Shown one piece after another: positions 1 through 9,774 of a stretch of 64,000 bases of DNA. The DNA comes from Sphingomonadaceae bacterium (GTDB lineage Bacteria > Pseudomonadota > Alphaproteobacteria > Sphingomonadales > Sphingomonadaceae): assembly GCA_027533105.1 (NCBI GenBank), contig JAPZTW010000004.1, positions 129,001-193,000 of the forward strand. Reading direction: 5' to 3'. The position numbers were made by a program, and so were the translations under genes. Below the pieces are notes generated by a model. It saw nothing but the letters and a program-made list of their open reading frames with translations, was not told the origin of the DNA and did no database searches. The first letter of the stretch is position 1. Each line of letters begins with the position of its first letter.

Positions 1-2361
<2,361 letters not shown>

Positions 2362-2647
2362 GATCATGAAGGGGGGGCTTGTACTTCGCCTCGACTGGCA
2401 GGAAGCAGAGCGTGCCTACCACTGATGGTTAGAATTTGCTCGTCACTTACCTCTCAGCGAAGCACGCACAATTGGTCGAGTCCTTCATTTTCGAACACGC
2501 CATGCAGGCATCGAGCGCCAAAGAACGGCAGTTGGGGACTTTGGACCGAGATCGGTGTGAGCAAGGGGCAGGAGATCAATCTCCCTTGATATCAACGGAG
2601 AATAAGTACATACATTTGAAAGGGATTTTTAGTCTATCGGAGTGATT
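2362..2647 (+). other. Left part of an AT-richer insert, no convincing gene
   Basis: This 286-base gap separates thiC from the TIR-like gene pair, and composition shifts from GC-rich to mixed within it. A TTG-initiated frame of 69 codons (2436-2645) overlaps the next gene, but it has no ribosome site and no recognisable motif, so it is not called. The last part (about 2585-2635) is AT-rich (AAGTACATACATTTGAAAGG) and is the most likely place for a promoter of the downstream pair. No tRNA, transposase fragment or flanking direct repeat was found. Confidence 0.4.
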
Positions 2648-3076
2648 GTGACCGGGAGCACTTCAGACGAGACCGCCAAGATTGCACATTTAACTATGTT
2701 GCAGGGCGTCATTGCGCGAATGGGCTCCAACTCTTTCACCCTGAAGGCTCTTTCGGCTTCATTTGGAAGCGCGGCAATTGCGGCACTATCGACCGCAGAT
2801 AAGCCATCTCCCTATTTCTCGATCGCAGCGATGATTCCAATCGCAATGTTTTGGCTGATGGATGCACAATATCTCAAATATGAGAAGGCTTACCGTCGGT
2901 TATTTGAAGACGTCAGAACGGGAGTGCACACTGACTCCTACAGCATGGACCCCGAACCTTTCATGAATGATGTTGAGGGAGTGTTAAAGGTCGCAATTAG
3001 CTGGTCTCTTGCGCCATTCTACTTAGCTATAATGATTTCATTTACGGTCGTATCAATTGTATTATTTGGTAAATGA
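2648..3076 (+). CDS. Small three-helix membrane protein paired with a TIR-like gene (candidate defence effector)
   Basis: This 142-residue protein has a soluble N-terminus (KIAHLTMLQGVIARMGSNSF). A hydrophobic hairpin follows, with helices at about residues 31-48 and 54-73. Next come a charged amphipathic stretch (DAQYLKYEKAYRRLFEDVR), a spacer containing SYSMDP, and a third helix at about 114-139. GTG at 2648 is chosen because GGAG (2639-2642) lies 5 bases upstream; GTG at 2642 is an alternative. It ends 3 bases before the TIR-like gene, so the two are surely co-transcribed. From memory, small membrane proteins of this layout occur beside ThsB/TIR-like genes. The inferred role is a membrane effector or sensor of a defence module. 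Low GC and foreign codon use suggest transfer. I know no gene name. Confidence 0.7.
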   Translation: MTGSTSDETAKIAHLTMLQGVIARMGSNSFTLKALSASFGSAAIAALSTADKPSPYFSIAAMIPIAMFWLMDAQYLKYEKAYRRLFEDVRTGVHTDSYSMDPEPFMNDVEGVLKVAISWSLAPFYLAIMISFTVVSIVLFGK

Positions 3077-3079
3077 TAT

Positions 3080-3730
3080 ATGATTGGCGGTTTGGCAAGT
3101 GGGGTTGCAAAGAAGCGTAAGGCTTTTTTCTCATTTCATTATGACGATATCATGCGCGTAAACATCGTGCGCAATGCTTGGAAAATTATTCATCCTGATA
3201 GTGCTTTCATGCGTAGCTTCTACGATAGCAGCCTTTGGGAGGCTCGAAAGCTTGAAGGCGCTGAATCAATCAAGTCGCTCATTAGGAATGGGGTTAATAA
3301 TACATCTGCTGTCTGTGTCTTAATTGGTACAGACACCTGGGATAGACGATGGGTCAGATACGAAATTGCACGGGCGATTATTGATGGTCGCGGCCTTCTC
3401 GGAGTGCATATTAATAGTCTTGTTCACCATTCCCGCAAAAGAGCTGACCCCCAAGGGCGAAGCCCGCTGGACTGTATCGCTCTTGGAAAGGTCCAAGCCA
3501 ATCCTCTAACCATTCCCCAGTATTTCATTTTTGAGCTGCTGAACGGTGAATGGCATAGGTACAAGGATTACACATTGCCGGTTAAACGCCCTGCATGGCT
3601 TCCAGACTGCTCGCCCGGCTATGTGACAGCACTATCCCGCGGGGCCAAGACATATGACTATGTTGCTCAGCAGGGACATGCAAACATAGGTTCATGGATC
3701 GATGCCGCAGCGCAAGCGGCTGGCCGATGA
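3080..3730 (+). CDS. ThsB-type TIR-like domain protein
   Basis: The 216-residue product begins with a flavodoxin-like first strand (KRKAFFSFHYDD, residues 12-23) followed by RVNIVRNAW. After a loop comes GAESIKSLIRNGVNNTSAVCVLIG, a helix and strand. It then has WDRRWVRYEI, with Glu95 where TIR enzymes carry the catalytic glutamate, and GLLGVHINSL. This is the pattern of the Thoeris ThsB / MTH538 TIR-like family (PF08937). Family members make NAD-derived signals after phage sensing; others are uncharacterised. The last 60-70 residues diverge from the usual core. The gene lies 3 bases behind the small membrane protein, in AT-richer DNA (23 of 60 bases in 3061-3120 are G or C). No ThsA (SIR2/SLOG or macro) partner is present. 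Family call strong, function inferred. Confidence 0.82.
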   Translation: MIGGLASGVAKKRKAFFSFHYDDIMRVNIVRNAWKIIHPDSAFMRSFYDSSLWEARKLEGAESIKSLIRNGVNNTSAVCVLIGTDTWDRRWVRYEIARAIIDGRGLLGVHINSLVHHSRKRADPQGRSPLDCIALGKVQANPLTIPQYFIFELLNGEWHRYKDYTLPVKRPAWLPDCSPGYVTALSRGAKTYDYVAQQGHANIGSWIDAAAQAAGR

Positions 3731-3845
3731 AGTCACTTTTCCCGTCTCCCCCATCGACCCCCATCCCACCTCCATCGCTCCGCGCTACCCATCGCCTCGC
3801 AGCCATGCCAGGCCCCGGCCCAGTCTTCTGAACCCCGGAGCCGCC

Positions 3846-4340
3846 ATGCCTCGCCTGATCCCTGCCGCCGCCGTGCTGGCCCTTGCCACCGTACCCTTCG
3901 CCCCCGCCTTCGCCGCGCCCGCCCCGGCGGCGGCGAAGCAGACCGTGATGCCCGAGAACCCGCAGGCGCGGGCGTTTCAGGAGCAGTTCGGCTTTTCCGA
4001 TGCGGTGATCCACGGCGATACGGTTTACCTCTCCGGCGTGGTCGCCGGGCCGCCGCCAGCGGGAGCCGATCCGGTCGAGCACTATGCCCGCACCTTCGAG
4101 CGGATCGGCGCGATCCTGGCGCGGGCCGGGTCGAGCTTGGACGATGTGCTGGATATCACCACGTACCACGTCGATATCGACGCCTCGCTGACCCCGCTGG
4201 CCGCGGCCAAGAACCGCTATGTGAAGGCCCCGTTCCCGACCTGGACCGCGATCGACATCGACCGGCTCTATGAACCCACCGCCACGGTAGAGATCAAGAT
4301 CGTCGCGCGGCTGACGCCCAAGCGGAAGGGGGCGCGGTGA
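3846..4340 (+). CDS. Exported RidA/YjgF-family protein
   Basis: This is a 164-residue protein. Residues 1-23 (MPRLIPAAAVLALATVPFAP) form a signal peptide, and the rest matches the RidA fold: FSDAVIHGDTVYLSGVVAGPP near the start of the domain, a central HYARTFERIGAILARAGSSLDDV, and FPTWTAIDI/ATVEIKIVA at the end. Cytosolic RidA removes reactive enamines and imines. In this exported version the substrate is unknown. The RidA catalytic arginine region is replaced by the sequence around FPTWTAID, so deaminase activity is uncertain. The ATG at 3846 has CGGAG just upstream. The stop overlaps the next start (TGATG), which links the two periplasmic proteins. Confidence 0.82.
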   Translation: MPRLIPAAAVLALATVPFAPAFAAPAPAAAKQTVMPENPQARAFQEQFGFSDAVIHGDTVYLSGVVAGPPPAGADPVEHYARTFERIGAILARAGSSLDDVLDITTYHVDIDASLTPLAAAKNRYVKAPFPTWTAIDIDRLYEPTATVEIKIVARLTPKRKGAR

Positions 4341-4825
4341 TGGTCCGCCTGTTCTGCGCCGCCGCGCTGCTGGTCGCCGCGCCCGCGCTGGCGGCCGAAA
4401 CCCCGCCGCCGGGCAAGCCCACGCTGGTCCCCACTACGCCCGCCACGCTGGCGGCGATCGAGGCGACCTGTTTCGACTATGTCGACGGGCAGCTGGAAGG
4501 CGATCCGGCGCGGGTGGCGCGCTCGCTCCACCCGGACCTCGCCAAGCGGGCCGTGCTGGGCGAGACGGCGGACGAGAAGCTGGGCCTGCGCCGGATGAGC
4601 AAGGAAGAACTGGTCGAGCTGACCCGCCAGGGCGTGCTCAAGACCCCGCCTGCCGAATGGAACCGCAGCTGCGAAGTGCTCGACGTGGCCGGCAACGCCG
4701 CCGTCGCCCGCGCCGAAACGCCGTGGTTCGTCGATTTCTTCCACCTCGGCCGGTTCGGCGCCAAGGGGCAGGAACGCTGGGTGATCGTCAACGCCCTGTG
4801 GTACCCCAAGCCGCGCGCGCAGTAG
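4340..4825 (+). CDS. Exported NTF2-like (putative lumazine-binding type) protein
   Basis: This 161-residue product has a signal peptide (MVRLFCAAALLVAAPALA) followed by a SnoaL/NTF2-like domain: ATCFDYVDGQLEGDPARVARSLHPDLAKR, a middle containing MSKEELVEL, and the closing strand pair VARAETPWFVDFFHL and ERWVIVNALWYPK. That order is typical of the family annotated as putative lumazine-binding (PF12893). Its ATG overlaps the stop of the exported RidA gene, so the two are translated together and probably act in the same periplasmic process. The ligand is unknown. Confidence 0.75.
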   Translation: MVRLFCAAALLVAAPALAAETPPPGKPTLVPTTPATLAAIEATCFDYVDGQLEGDPARVARSLHPDLAKRAVLGETADEKLGLRRMSKEELVELTRQGVLKTPPAEWNRSCEVLDVAGNAAVARAETPWFVDFFHLGRFGAKGQERWVIVNALWYPKPRAQ

Positions 4826-4955
4826 ACAAAACCGCTTTCCTACAGCACCCCGTGCATGGCCTAAGCGGGGGATGACCGCGCCCGAACCCCCCGCTTTTGC
4901 TGGCGCTGCCACGCGGCCTGACGGGGCCGTTCGGGCGGGCGATTTTTTTGGACCA

Positions 4956-4978
4956 GGACAGTGGTCCATGTGGTCCAC
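4956..4978 (+). repeat. 23-base repeat, copy 1 (exact inverted copy at 11761-11783)
   Basis: The 23 bases beginning GGACAGTGGTCC and ending TGGTCCAC recur exactly, in reverse orientation, at 11761-11783. The unit contains TGGTCCA twice, spaced 9 bases apart. This copy lies in the 259-base gap upstream of the BLUF gene, about 110 bases before its start codon and just after a run of seven T (4943-4949). Confidence 0.8.
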
Positions 4979-5084
4979 GCGCGCCGGGCGCGGCCCTTGC
5001 GCGGGGGCGGATATTCTGCTGGTCTGCCAAGGTCCTGAGGCGGAGTCGCAAGCGGGATGCTCCGGGGGGAGGAGGACGTCCTGC

Positions 5085-5489
5085 ATGTTGTCGCTGATTT
5101 ATGTGAGTAGTGTCGGGCCGCAGTTCCGCGAGGCGGAGCTTGAGCCGCTCGCCCAGGCCGCCGCCACGATCAATGTTGCCAATGGCATCACCGGGATGCT
5201 GGCCTATAACGGCACCCATTTCATGCAATTGCTGGAAGGCGAGGCGGCCCGCGTGGAAGAGACGCTGGAGCGGATCGCCGCCGACCCGCGCCATTCGGGC
5301 CTGGTGGTGATCCGGCGCGACAGCCGCGCGGCGCGCGAATGCCCGGACTGGTCGATGCGCGCCTTCCTGACCCCGCTGGCCGGGGCCGGGTCAGCCACCC
5401 GCTTTGCCGCCGGCCTGCCGGTCAGCTTTGCCGCCGATACCCGCGTGATCTTCACCAGCTTCGCCTCGCTCCCCAGGGTCGCGGCCTGA
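5085..5489 (+). CDS. BLUF-domain blue-light sensor (short, stand-alone)
   Basis: A 134-residue BLUF protein binds FAD and senses blue light. The key residues are visible: Tyr6 (SLIYVSS), Asn33 (ANGITGML), Gln48 within THFMQLLEG, and Trp89/Met91 in CPDWSMRAF. The flavin-contact set is therefore intact. About 40 residues follow the core, enough for the capping helices but with no output domain, so signalling must go through a partner protein. The ATG at 5085 is chosen because GGAGGA (5071-5076) sits 8 bases upstream. The frame is open further upstream, but those residues do not resemble the family. No obvious partner such as a PAS, EAL or MerR gene is adjacent. Confidence 0.9.
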   Translation: MLSLIYVSSVGPQFREAELEPLAQAAATINVANGITGMLAYNGTHFMQLLEGEAARVEETLERIAADPRHSGLVVIRRDSRAARECPDWSMRAFLTPLAGAGSATRFAAGLPVSFAADTRVIFTSFASLPRVAA

Positions 5490-5605
5490 GTGGGGGAAAC
5501 CGCCGCCTGGCTTGATCCGCAAAACTGACCGGGATCAAGGACGGGGGCAGCCGTGGGCCCTACCGCACTCGCATCAGCCGGGTGCTTTCGGCTGGGAGGT
5601 GACGG

Positions 5606-6784
5606 ATGCGGATTGATCGGACGACCGTGGCAAAGGCGGGATTGCGGCGCTGGCTGGTCGGTGGCCTGGCGGCGGCCGGACTGGCGATTGCGCCGGCCGG
5701 GCTTGCCGCGCAGGACCTTGAACCGAGCGGTTCCGGTGGGAATGGCGGCACCCCGCTGGGCGCGACGATGTCGGGCAAGACCGATGTCAGGGCCGGGGCA
5801 GGAGCGATTGAGGCGCGGCTGCTGACCGGGCTGGTGGTGAAGGAAGCTGCCACGCGCATCGTCGATGCGACAGGGACCGACTTCTCTTCGCTGACCATGG
5901 TGGTGCTGCCGATCCCGAAGGAGACGCAGGACAGCCCCCCGATCATTGGCGGGCAGGGCTGGGACGTGCTCCAGGCGACCGAGGCGCTGCCAGTGGTCGA
6001 AGACATGGTGCGGGTGCGCGACGGGCTGGCCCGGTTTGGCGCGCGTCACGCGGCCATCGCGGCGGCCGGTACCCGCGCCTGCAAGGCCAGTGCGGTGCAG
6101 GGCGAATGGTCGGACAAGGGGATCAACGATACGCTCGGCTCGATCACCGGGGTGCTCAATGCCGCAACGCCGCTGCTCAACCTGTTCAAGCAGGACTTCG
6201 TCTACGACGGACTGAAGGTGCGGGTGCGCGAAGGGATGCTGGTCAGCGCCGTGCGCGGCGAGATCGCCGCGCGTCGCAAGCCCCCGGCGGCAGCTGCGAC
6301 CGAAGGGCCCCAGACCCTCTCGGAGGCGGTGGAGGCGATGGGACGCCAGCTCGCGGCGCTCCCCGCGTCTGCGCGCTGCGGTGGCGGTGATGGCGGGGCG
6401 GAGGCCGCGCGGGAACGGCTGGCGGGCGAGTTCGATGCCTTTCGCGGCGAGCTGGCCGGGCCGGGAGCGCAGGCCGGGACCACCCTGATCGGTGCGGCCG
6501 AGGCCCAGTTGCGCCGCTATGGCCCGCGTCCTGCCACCCTGGTGCTGGCGATCGATGCTGACGGGGCCTCGATGGTCAAGCGCACCAACATCGGCACCAT
6601 GTTCGGCGCGGAAACGACCACCATCTCCAGCGGGATCGTCGTCTCCTATGAGTTCTACGAGCCGCAATCGGGCGGGATCGGATCTCTGAAGGCCGCCGGG
6701 GTGCTGAGCTGCGTCTCGGGCGCGGTCGGCTTGCGGGCAATGCATCAGGCGCAGAAGATCCGCGACCGCGCGACCTGCTACTGA
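5606..6784 (+). CDS. Exported protein of unknown function
   Basis: This 392-residue protein has a twin-Arg-containing N-terminus (MRIDRTTVAKAGLRRWLVGG), a hydrophobic stretch, and probable cleavage near GLAAQ. A Gly-rich spacer follows (SGSGGNGGTPLGA). The body holds an Ala/Glu-rich helical middle (about 225-300) and a C-terminal part with ATLVLAIDADGASMVKRTNI and IGTMFGAETTTISSGIVVSYEF. I recognise no family. GGAGG at 5595-5599 supports the ATG at 5606. Cysteines are few (about four). It stands alone between the BLUF gene and a convergent PhnA-domain gene, with only 30 bases to the latter's stop. Confidence 0.7.
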   Translation: MRIDRTTVAKAGLRRWLVGGLAAAGLAIAPAGLAAQDLEPSGSGGNGGTPLGATMSGKTDVRAGAGAIEARLLTGLVVKEAATRIVDATGTDFSSLTMVVLPIPKETQDSPPIIGGQGWDVLQATEALPVVEDMVRVRDGLARFGARHAAIAAAGTRACKASAVQGEWSDKGINDTLGSITGVLNAATPLLNLFKQDFVYDGLKVRVREGMLVSAVRGEIAARRKPPAAAATEGPQTLSEAVEAMGRQLAALPASARCGGGDGGAEAARERLAGEFDAFRGELAGPGAQAGTTLIGAAEAQLRRYGPRPATLVLAIDADGASMVKRTNIGTMFGAETTTISSGIVVSYEFYEPQSGGIGSLKAAGVLSCVSGAVGLRAMHQAQKIRDRATCY

Positions 6785-6814
6785 AGCCGGGCGCCAGCTC
6801 GCCCTGCGGCAGGC

Positions 6815-7123
6815 CTAGCGCTTGCGGACGAACTCGGCGCGCAGGACCAGGCCCTTGATGCCGGGGTACTTGCAGTCGATCTCCTGCGCATCGCCGGTCA
6901 GCCGGATGCTGGGGATCACGGTGCCCTGCTTCAGCGTCTGGCCCGCGCCCTTGACGGTGAGGTCCTTGACCAGGGTGACGCTGTCGCCATCGGCCAGCAG
7001 GTTGCCCACGGCATCGCGCACTTCGACGGCGCTTTCGGCCGCGCGTTTGGCAGCCAGTTCCGAGGCAGGCAGCCATTCGCCACTGTCCTCGTCATAGACA
7101 TAGTCTTCATCGTCACCGGCCAT
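6815..7123 (-). CDS. PhnA-domain protein (YjdM-like), lacking the zinc ribbon
   Basis: The 102-residue product has an acidic N-terminus (MAGDDEDYVYDEDSGEWLP) and then the PhnA/YjdM C-terminal domain: VRDAVGNLLADGDSVTLVKD, GAGQTLKQGTVIPSIRL, IDCKYPGIKGLVLRAEFVRK. E. coli YjdM has a Cys4 zinc ribbon before this domain. Here the ribbon is absent, with only one Cys (IDCK) in the domain. AGGAGGT is 5 bases before the ATG at 7123, which settles the start against a longer frame. Despite the historical name, the family has no proven role in phosphonate use. Confidence 0.88.
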   Translation of the reverse strand: MAGDDEDYVYDEDSGEWLPASELAAKRAAESAVEVRDAVGNLLADGDSVTLVKDLTVKGAGQTLKQGTVIPSIRLTGDAQEIDCKYPGIKGLVLRAEFVRKR

Positions 7124-7245
7124 GGACCACCTCCTGTCATGCCCCATGGCAGGCGGCGGGCGGTTTGGACAGCCCATAGCGCACAAGCCTCGATTGACAG
7201 GATGGCGTTGCGCGCCGCAGTCTGCCCGCAAGAGGGGAGATTGCG

Positions 7246-7605
7246 ATGAGCGAAGGTAACCTGGGGCGCGGCTGGAACTGGATGCTGTGGGGCGCGGCGG
7301 CCTATAACTGGCTGGTCAGCCTGCCGGTGCTGGTTGACGGCCAGTTGACCGCCGAGGCAAAGATTAGCGCCGTGCTGGTGGCGGGATTCGGCCTGCTCTA
7401 TGCCCTGGTGGCGCGCGATCCGGTGCGGCTGGCCCCGGCGCTGTGGGCGGGCGTGGCGGGCAAGCTGGGACTGGTGGTCCTGCTGGCCCCTGCGGTGCTG
7501 GCGGACAGCGCGGCGCCCGGCACCGGGCCGGTGCTGGCGGGTGACCTGGTCTTCACCGCCGCCTTCCTCGCGCTGCTGCTTGGCCCGGCCCGGCGGGCGC
7601 GGTGA
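7246..7605 (+). CDS. Four-helix membrane protein of unknown function
   Basis: This 119-residue protein is almost entirely hydrophobic, with helices at about 10-29 (WMLWGAAAYNWLVSLPVLV), 38-56, 62-83 and 93-113. GAGGGGAGA precedes the ATG at 7246. Its stop overlaps the GTG start of the following acetyltransferase (GTGA), so the two form an operon. No family motif is evident. Confidence 0.7.
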   Translation: MSEGNLGRGWNWMLWGAAAYNWLVSLPVLVDGQLTAEAKISAVLVAGFGLLYALVARDPVRLAPALWAGVAGKLGLVVLLAPAVLADSAAPGTGPVLAGDLVFTAAFLALLLGPARRAR

Positions 7606-8219
7606 TCGGCCCGATGATGGAGCGCACGATCATCCGGCTGGGGCCGCAGCATCGCGCAGCAGCTATCGCGACGCTGGCCGCCGCGTTCCAGACCGATCCT
7701 GCGGTCAGCTGGATCATCCCCGATGCCGCCGAACGGGCGCAGCGCCTGCCGCGAATGTTCGCCTGGCTGTGGGACGATCATCAGCGCCATGGCCTGGCCC
7801 TTGGCACGCCGGGGTGCGAGGCGGTGACGCTGTGGCGGCTGCCGGGCAAGGTCCACCATCACGACCCGCTGTGGCCGGCCGAAGTGCTGCGGCTGCTGCG
7901 GATTTTCGGGCGGCGGATCCTGCGCGCCTCGACCGTGGGGGACGCGATCAGCGCGCACCTCGCGAAGGGTGAGGACTGGTATTACCTGCGCTATGCCGGG
8001 GTGCGGCCCGATTGCCAGGGCCAAGGGCTGGGCGGCCTGGCGATCCGTGCCGGGCTGGCCGAGGCGGCGGCGGCGGGCAAGCCCGCGTTGCTGGAAACCG
8101 CGACTGAGAGCAATGTCGGCATCTACCTGCGGCTGGGCTTTGCCGTGCACGAGGAATGGGACGTGCCCACGGCGGGCGGGCCGCACTTCTGGTCGATGTC
8201 GCACCCCGGCGGCGGCTAG
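7602..8219 (+). CDS. GNAT-family N-acetyltransferase
   Basis: This 205-residue protein carries GNAT motif A, YLRYAGVRPDCQGQGLGGLA, whose QGQGLGG loop binds the acetyl-CoA pyrophosphate. Motif B follows in ATESNVGIYLRLGFAVHEEW. The N-terminal half holds the variable substrate arm. The start is uncertain: GTG at 7602 (overlapping the upstream stop) or ATG at 7614 or 7617, none with a clear ribosome site. The substrate is unknown. The stop shares four bases with the stop of the convergent S41 peptidase. Confidence 0.85.
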   Translation: MIGPMMERTIIRLGPQHRAAAIATLAAAFQTDPAVSWIIPDAAERAQRLPRMFAWLWDDHQRHGLALGTPGCEAVTLWRLPGKVHHHDPLWPAEVLRLLRIFGRRILRASTVGDAISAHLAKGEDWYYLRYAGVRPDCQGQGLGGLAIRAGLAEAAAAGKPALLETATESNVGIYLRLGFAVHEEWDVPTAGGPHFWSMSHPGGG

Positions 8220-9673
8220 GCTCGCAGCAGCAGCGTTCGTGCCCGGTCCCGCACCGGATCGCGTCCGGCGGCAATATCGGCGGCGCTGGTGGCCACGGGC
8301 ACGTCGGGTACCAGCCCCGCATCGGGTTCGCGGCCTTGCGGGTAATAGCCGATCAGCGGCAGGTCGAATTCGATCCCGCTCTCGGGCAGGCGGACAAAGA
8401 AGAACGCCCCGCCGTTGATCCCGCGCCGGTTGCCGCCGGTGGTCCCGCCCACCAGGGTGCCAAGTCCGGTTGACCTGACCAGGCTGGCGAACTGGAACGT
8501 GGCCGAGCTGTTCTGGGCGCTGGTCAGCACTGTCATCGGCACGCGCAGCTGCGGCCCCTTCGCGGCGATGACCCCGGCATCGTCCTGGCGGATCAGGCGG
8601 AAGAACCGGTCGGAATGGGGGACGGCCTGGTCGCCCCAGTCGCGGAAGCTGTCATCCCAGGTGTCGAGATAGGGATCGAGGGCCTTGGGCGTCTGACGAT
8701 AGCGCACCAGCCGATCGAGGCGCGGGCGGACGATGTCGCGCTCGCTGAGCCGCGCGAGGATCAGGTCGCCGCAATCGTTGCCGCCCTCGTTTTCGCGCAG
8801 GTCGACGATCAGGCCCTTGGCCCCCTTCAGGCTGTCGAGCCGGTCGTTCAGCCAGGTCTGCCAGTCCCACTTGCTGTTGTAGACCGCCCAGCCCGGCATG
8901 GTCAGCGTGGCGATCCCGGCCTGGTCCATGTCCCACTGCCAGAGCGGCTGGTTGCCGCGCGGATCGAGCGCGCGGATGAACTGCTTGCGGTGCGCCAGGT
9001 CGATGGGTGGCAGGTCGATCAGGGCATCGCTGGCCGCGCCGGGGGCGCGGTAGCAGACCACGAACCGGCCTGACGGGGGCACGCCGTAGGTCAGGCCATA
9101 CAGCACGTCGAAGGTCTCGATCGCGTCCGCCCCGGTGGCGGACAGCAGCGCGCGGCGCTTGCCGTCGTTGCCGCCGTCGGCGCGGACCAGCGGCAGCAGG
9201 CGGGCGAGGATCTGGCGGACCGGCACGCCGTTGATCGCCGTGATGACTGAGCCCTTCGGCAGGCCCGCGCCTTCGCCCTGGTACTGGGTCGCCACCATGT
9301 CATCGCCGATCCAGCGGAAGGCGAAGGGCAGGCGATCCCGGCGGGTGAACAGCCGGTCGGCCACGGCCCGCCGCTGGTTGTAGAAGCTGGGATAGGTGTG
9401 GCCGCAGCGGACTTGCGCCAGGAACCGCGTCAGGGCCAGGAAGCGCGCCTCCAGGCTCGCCTCGCCTTGCCAGGCGCTGTCCAGCCGGTCGAGCCCGGCT
9501 TCGAACCGATAGGGGTTGAAATAGCGGTGCAGGCCGGGGTGCAGGGTGCGCAGGATCTCGCCCAGCAGGCGGATATCGCCGGATTCGGTGCGCTTGGCGT
9601 GGAGCACGGCCGGGGCGGCCAGGGCAGCGCCGGATAGTGCGGCGGCGGACAGGAAGTGGCGGCGGTTCATCAT
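8216..9673 (-). CDS. Exported S41-family peptidase-like protein
   Basis: This 485-residue protein has a Tat-type N-terminus (MMNRRHFLSAAALSGAALAA) and is probably exported folded. A helical N-terminal region (about 30-110) is followed by a PDZ-like stretch (AGLPKGSVITAINGVPV). The tail-specific protease core comes next: GAKGLIVDLRENEGGND, then LTSAQNSSATFQFASLV, where the nucleophilic serine is expected, and GGTTGGNRRGINGG. AGGAGGT lies 5 bases before the ATG. Its substrate is unknown, and the layout resembles S41 members of Sphingomonads annotated as peptidase S41. The gene ends tail-to-tail with the GNAT gene. Confidence 0.85.
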   Translation of the reverse strand: MMNRRHFLSAAALSGAALAAPAVLHAKRTESGDIRLLGEILRTLHPGLHRYFNPYRFEAGLDRLDSAWQGEASLEARFLALTRFLAQVRCGHTYPSFYNQRRAVADRLFTRRDRLPFAFRWIGDDMVATQYQGEGAGLPKGSVITAINGVPVRQILARLLPLVRADGGNDGKRRALLSATGADAIETFDVLYGLTYGVPPSGRFVVCYRAPGAASDALIDLPPIDLAHRKQFIRALDPRGNQPLWQWDMDQAGIATLTMPGWAVYNSKWDWQTWLNDRLDSLKGAKGLIVDLRENEGGNDCGDLILARLSERDIVRPRLDRLVRYRQTPKALDPYLDTWDDSFRDWGDQAVPHSDRFFRLIRQDDAGVIAAKGPQLRVPMTVLTSAQNSSATFQFASLVRSTGLGTLVGGTTGGNRRGINGGAFFFVRLPESGIEFDLPLIGYYPQGREPDAGLVPDVPVATSAADIAAGRDPVRDRARTLLLRA

Positions 9674-9719
9674 GCGACCTCCTGTGGCCAGTCCGGTGCC
9701 AGCAATGCTGCCCTACGAC

Positions 9720-9747
9720 AAAGCCCTCCCACAAGGGGGAGGGCTTT
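9720..9747 (-). terminator. Strong hairpin after the aldehyde dehydrogenase gene
   Basis: AAAGCCCTCCC (9720-9730) and GGGAGGGCTTT (9737-9747) form a perfect 11-base-pair stem with a 6-base loop. It sits 28 bases beyond the stop of the minus-strand aldehyde dehydrogenase gene and ends in CTTT on that strand, consistent with intrinsic termination. It may also belong to the GGGAGGG palindrome class seen at 13489-13583. Confidence 0.65.
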
Positions 9748-9774
9748 GCCAAGTCACAGAAATGTGGGCTGTGA

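Noticed and set aside
2436..2645. TTG-initiated 69-codon frame upstream of the membrane protein gene
   Set aside because: No ribosome site, no recognisable motif and an atypical start. The overlap with the next gene is not enough evidence for a third gene in the module.
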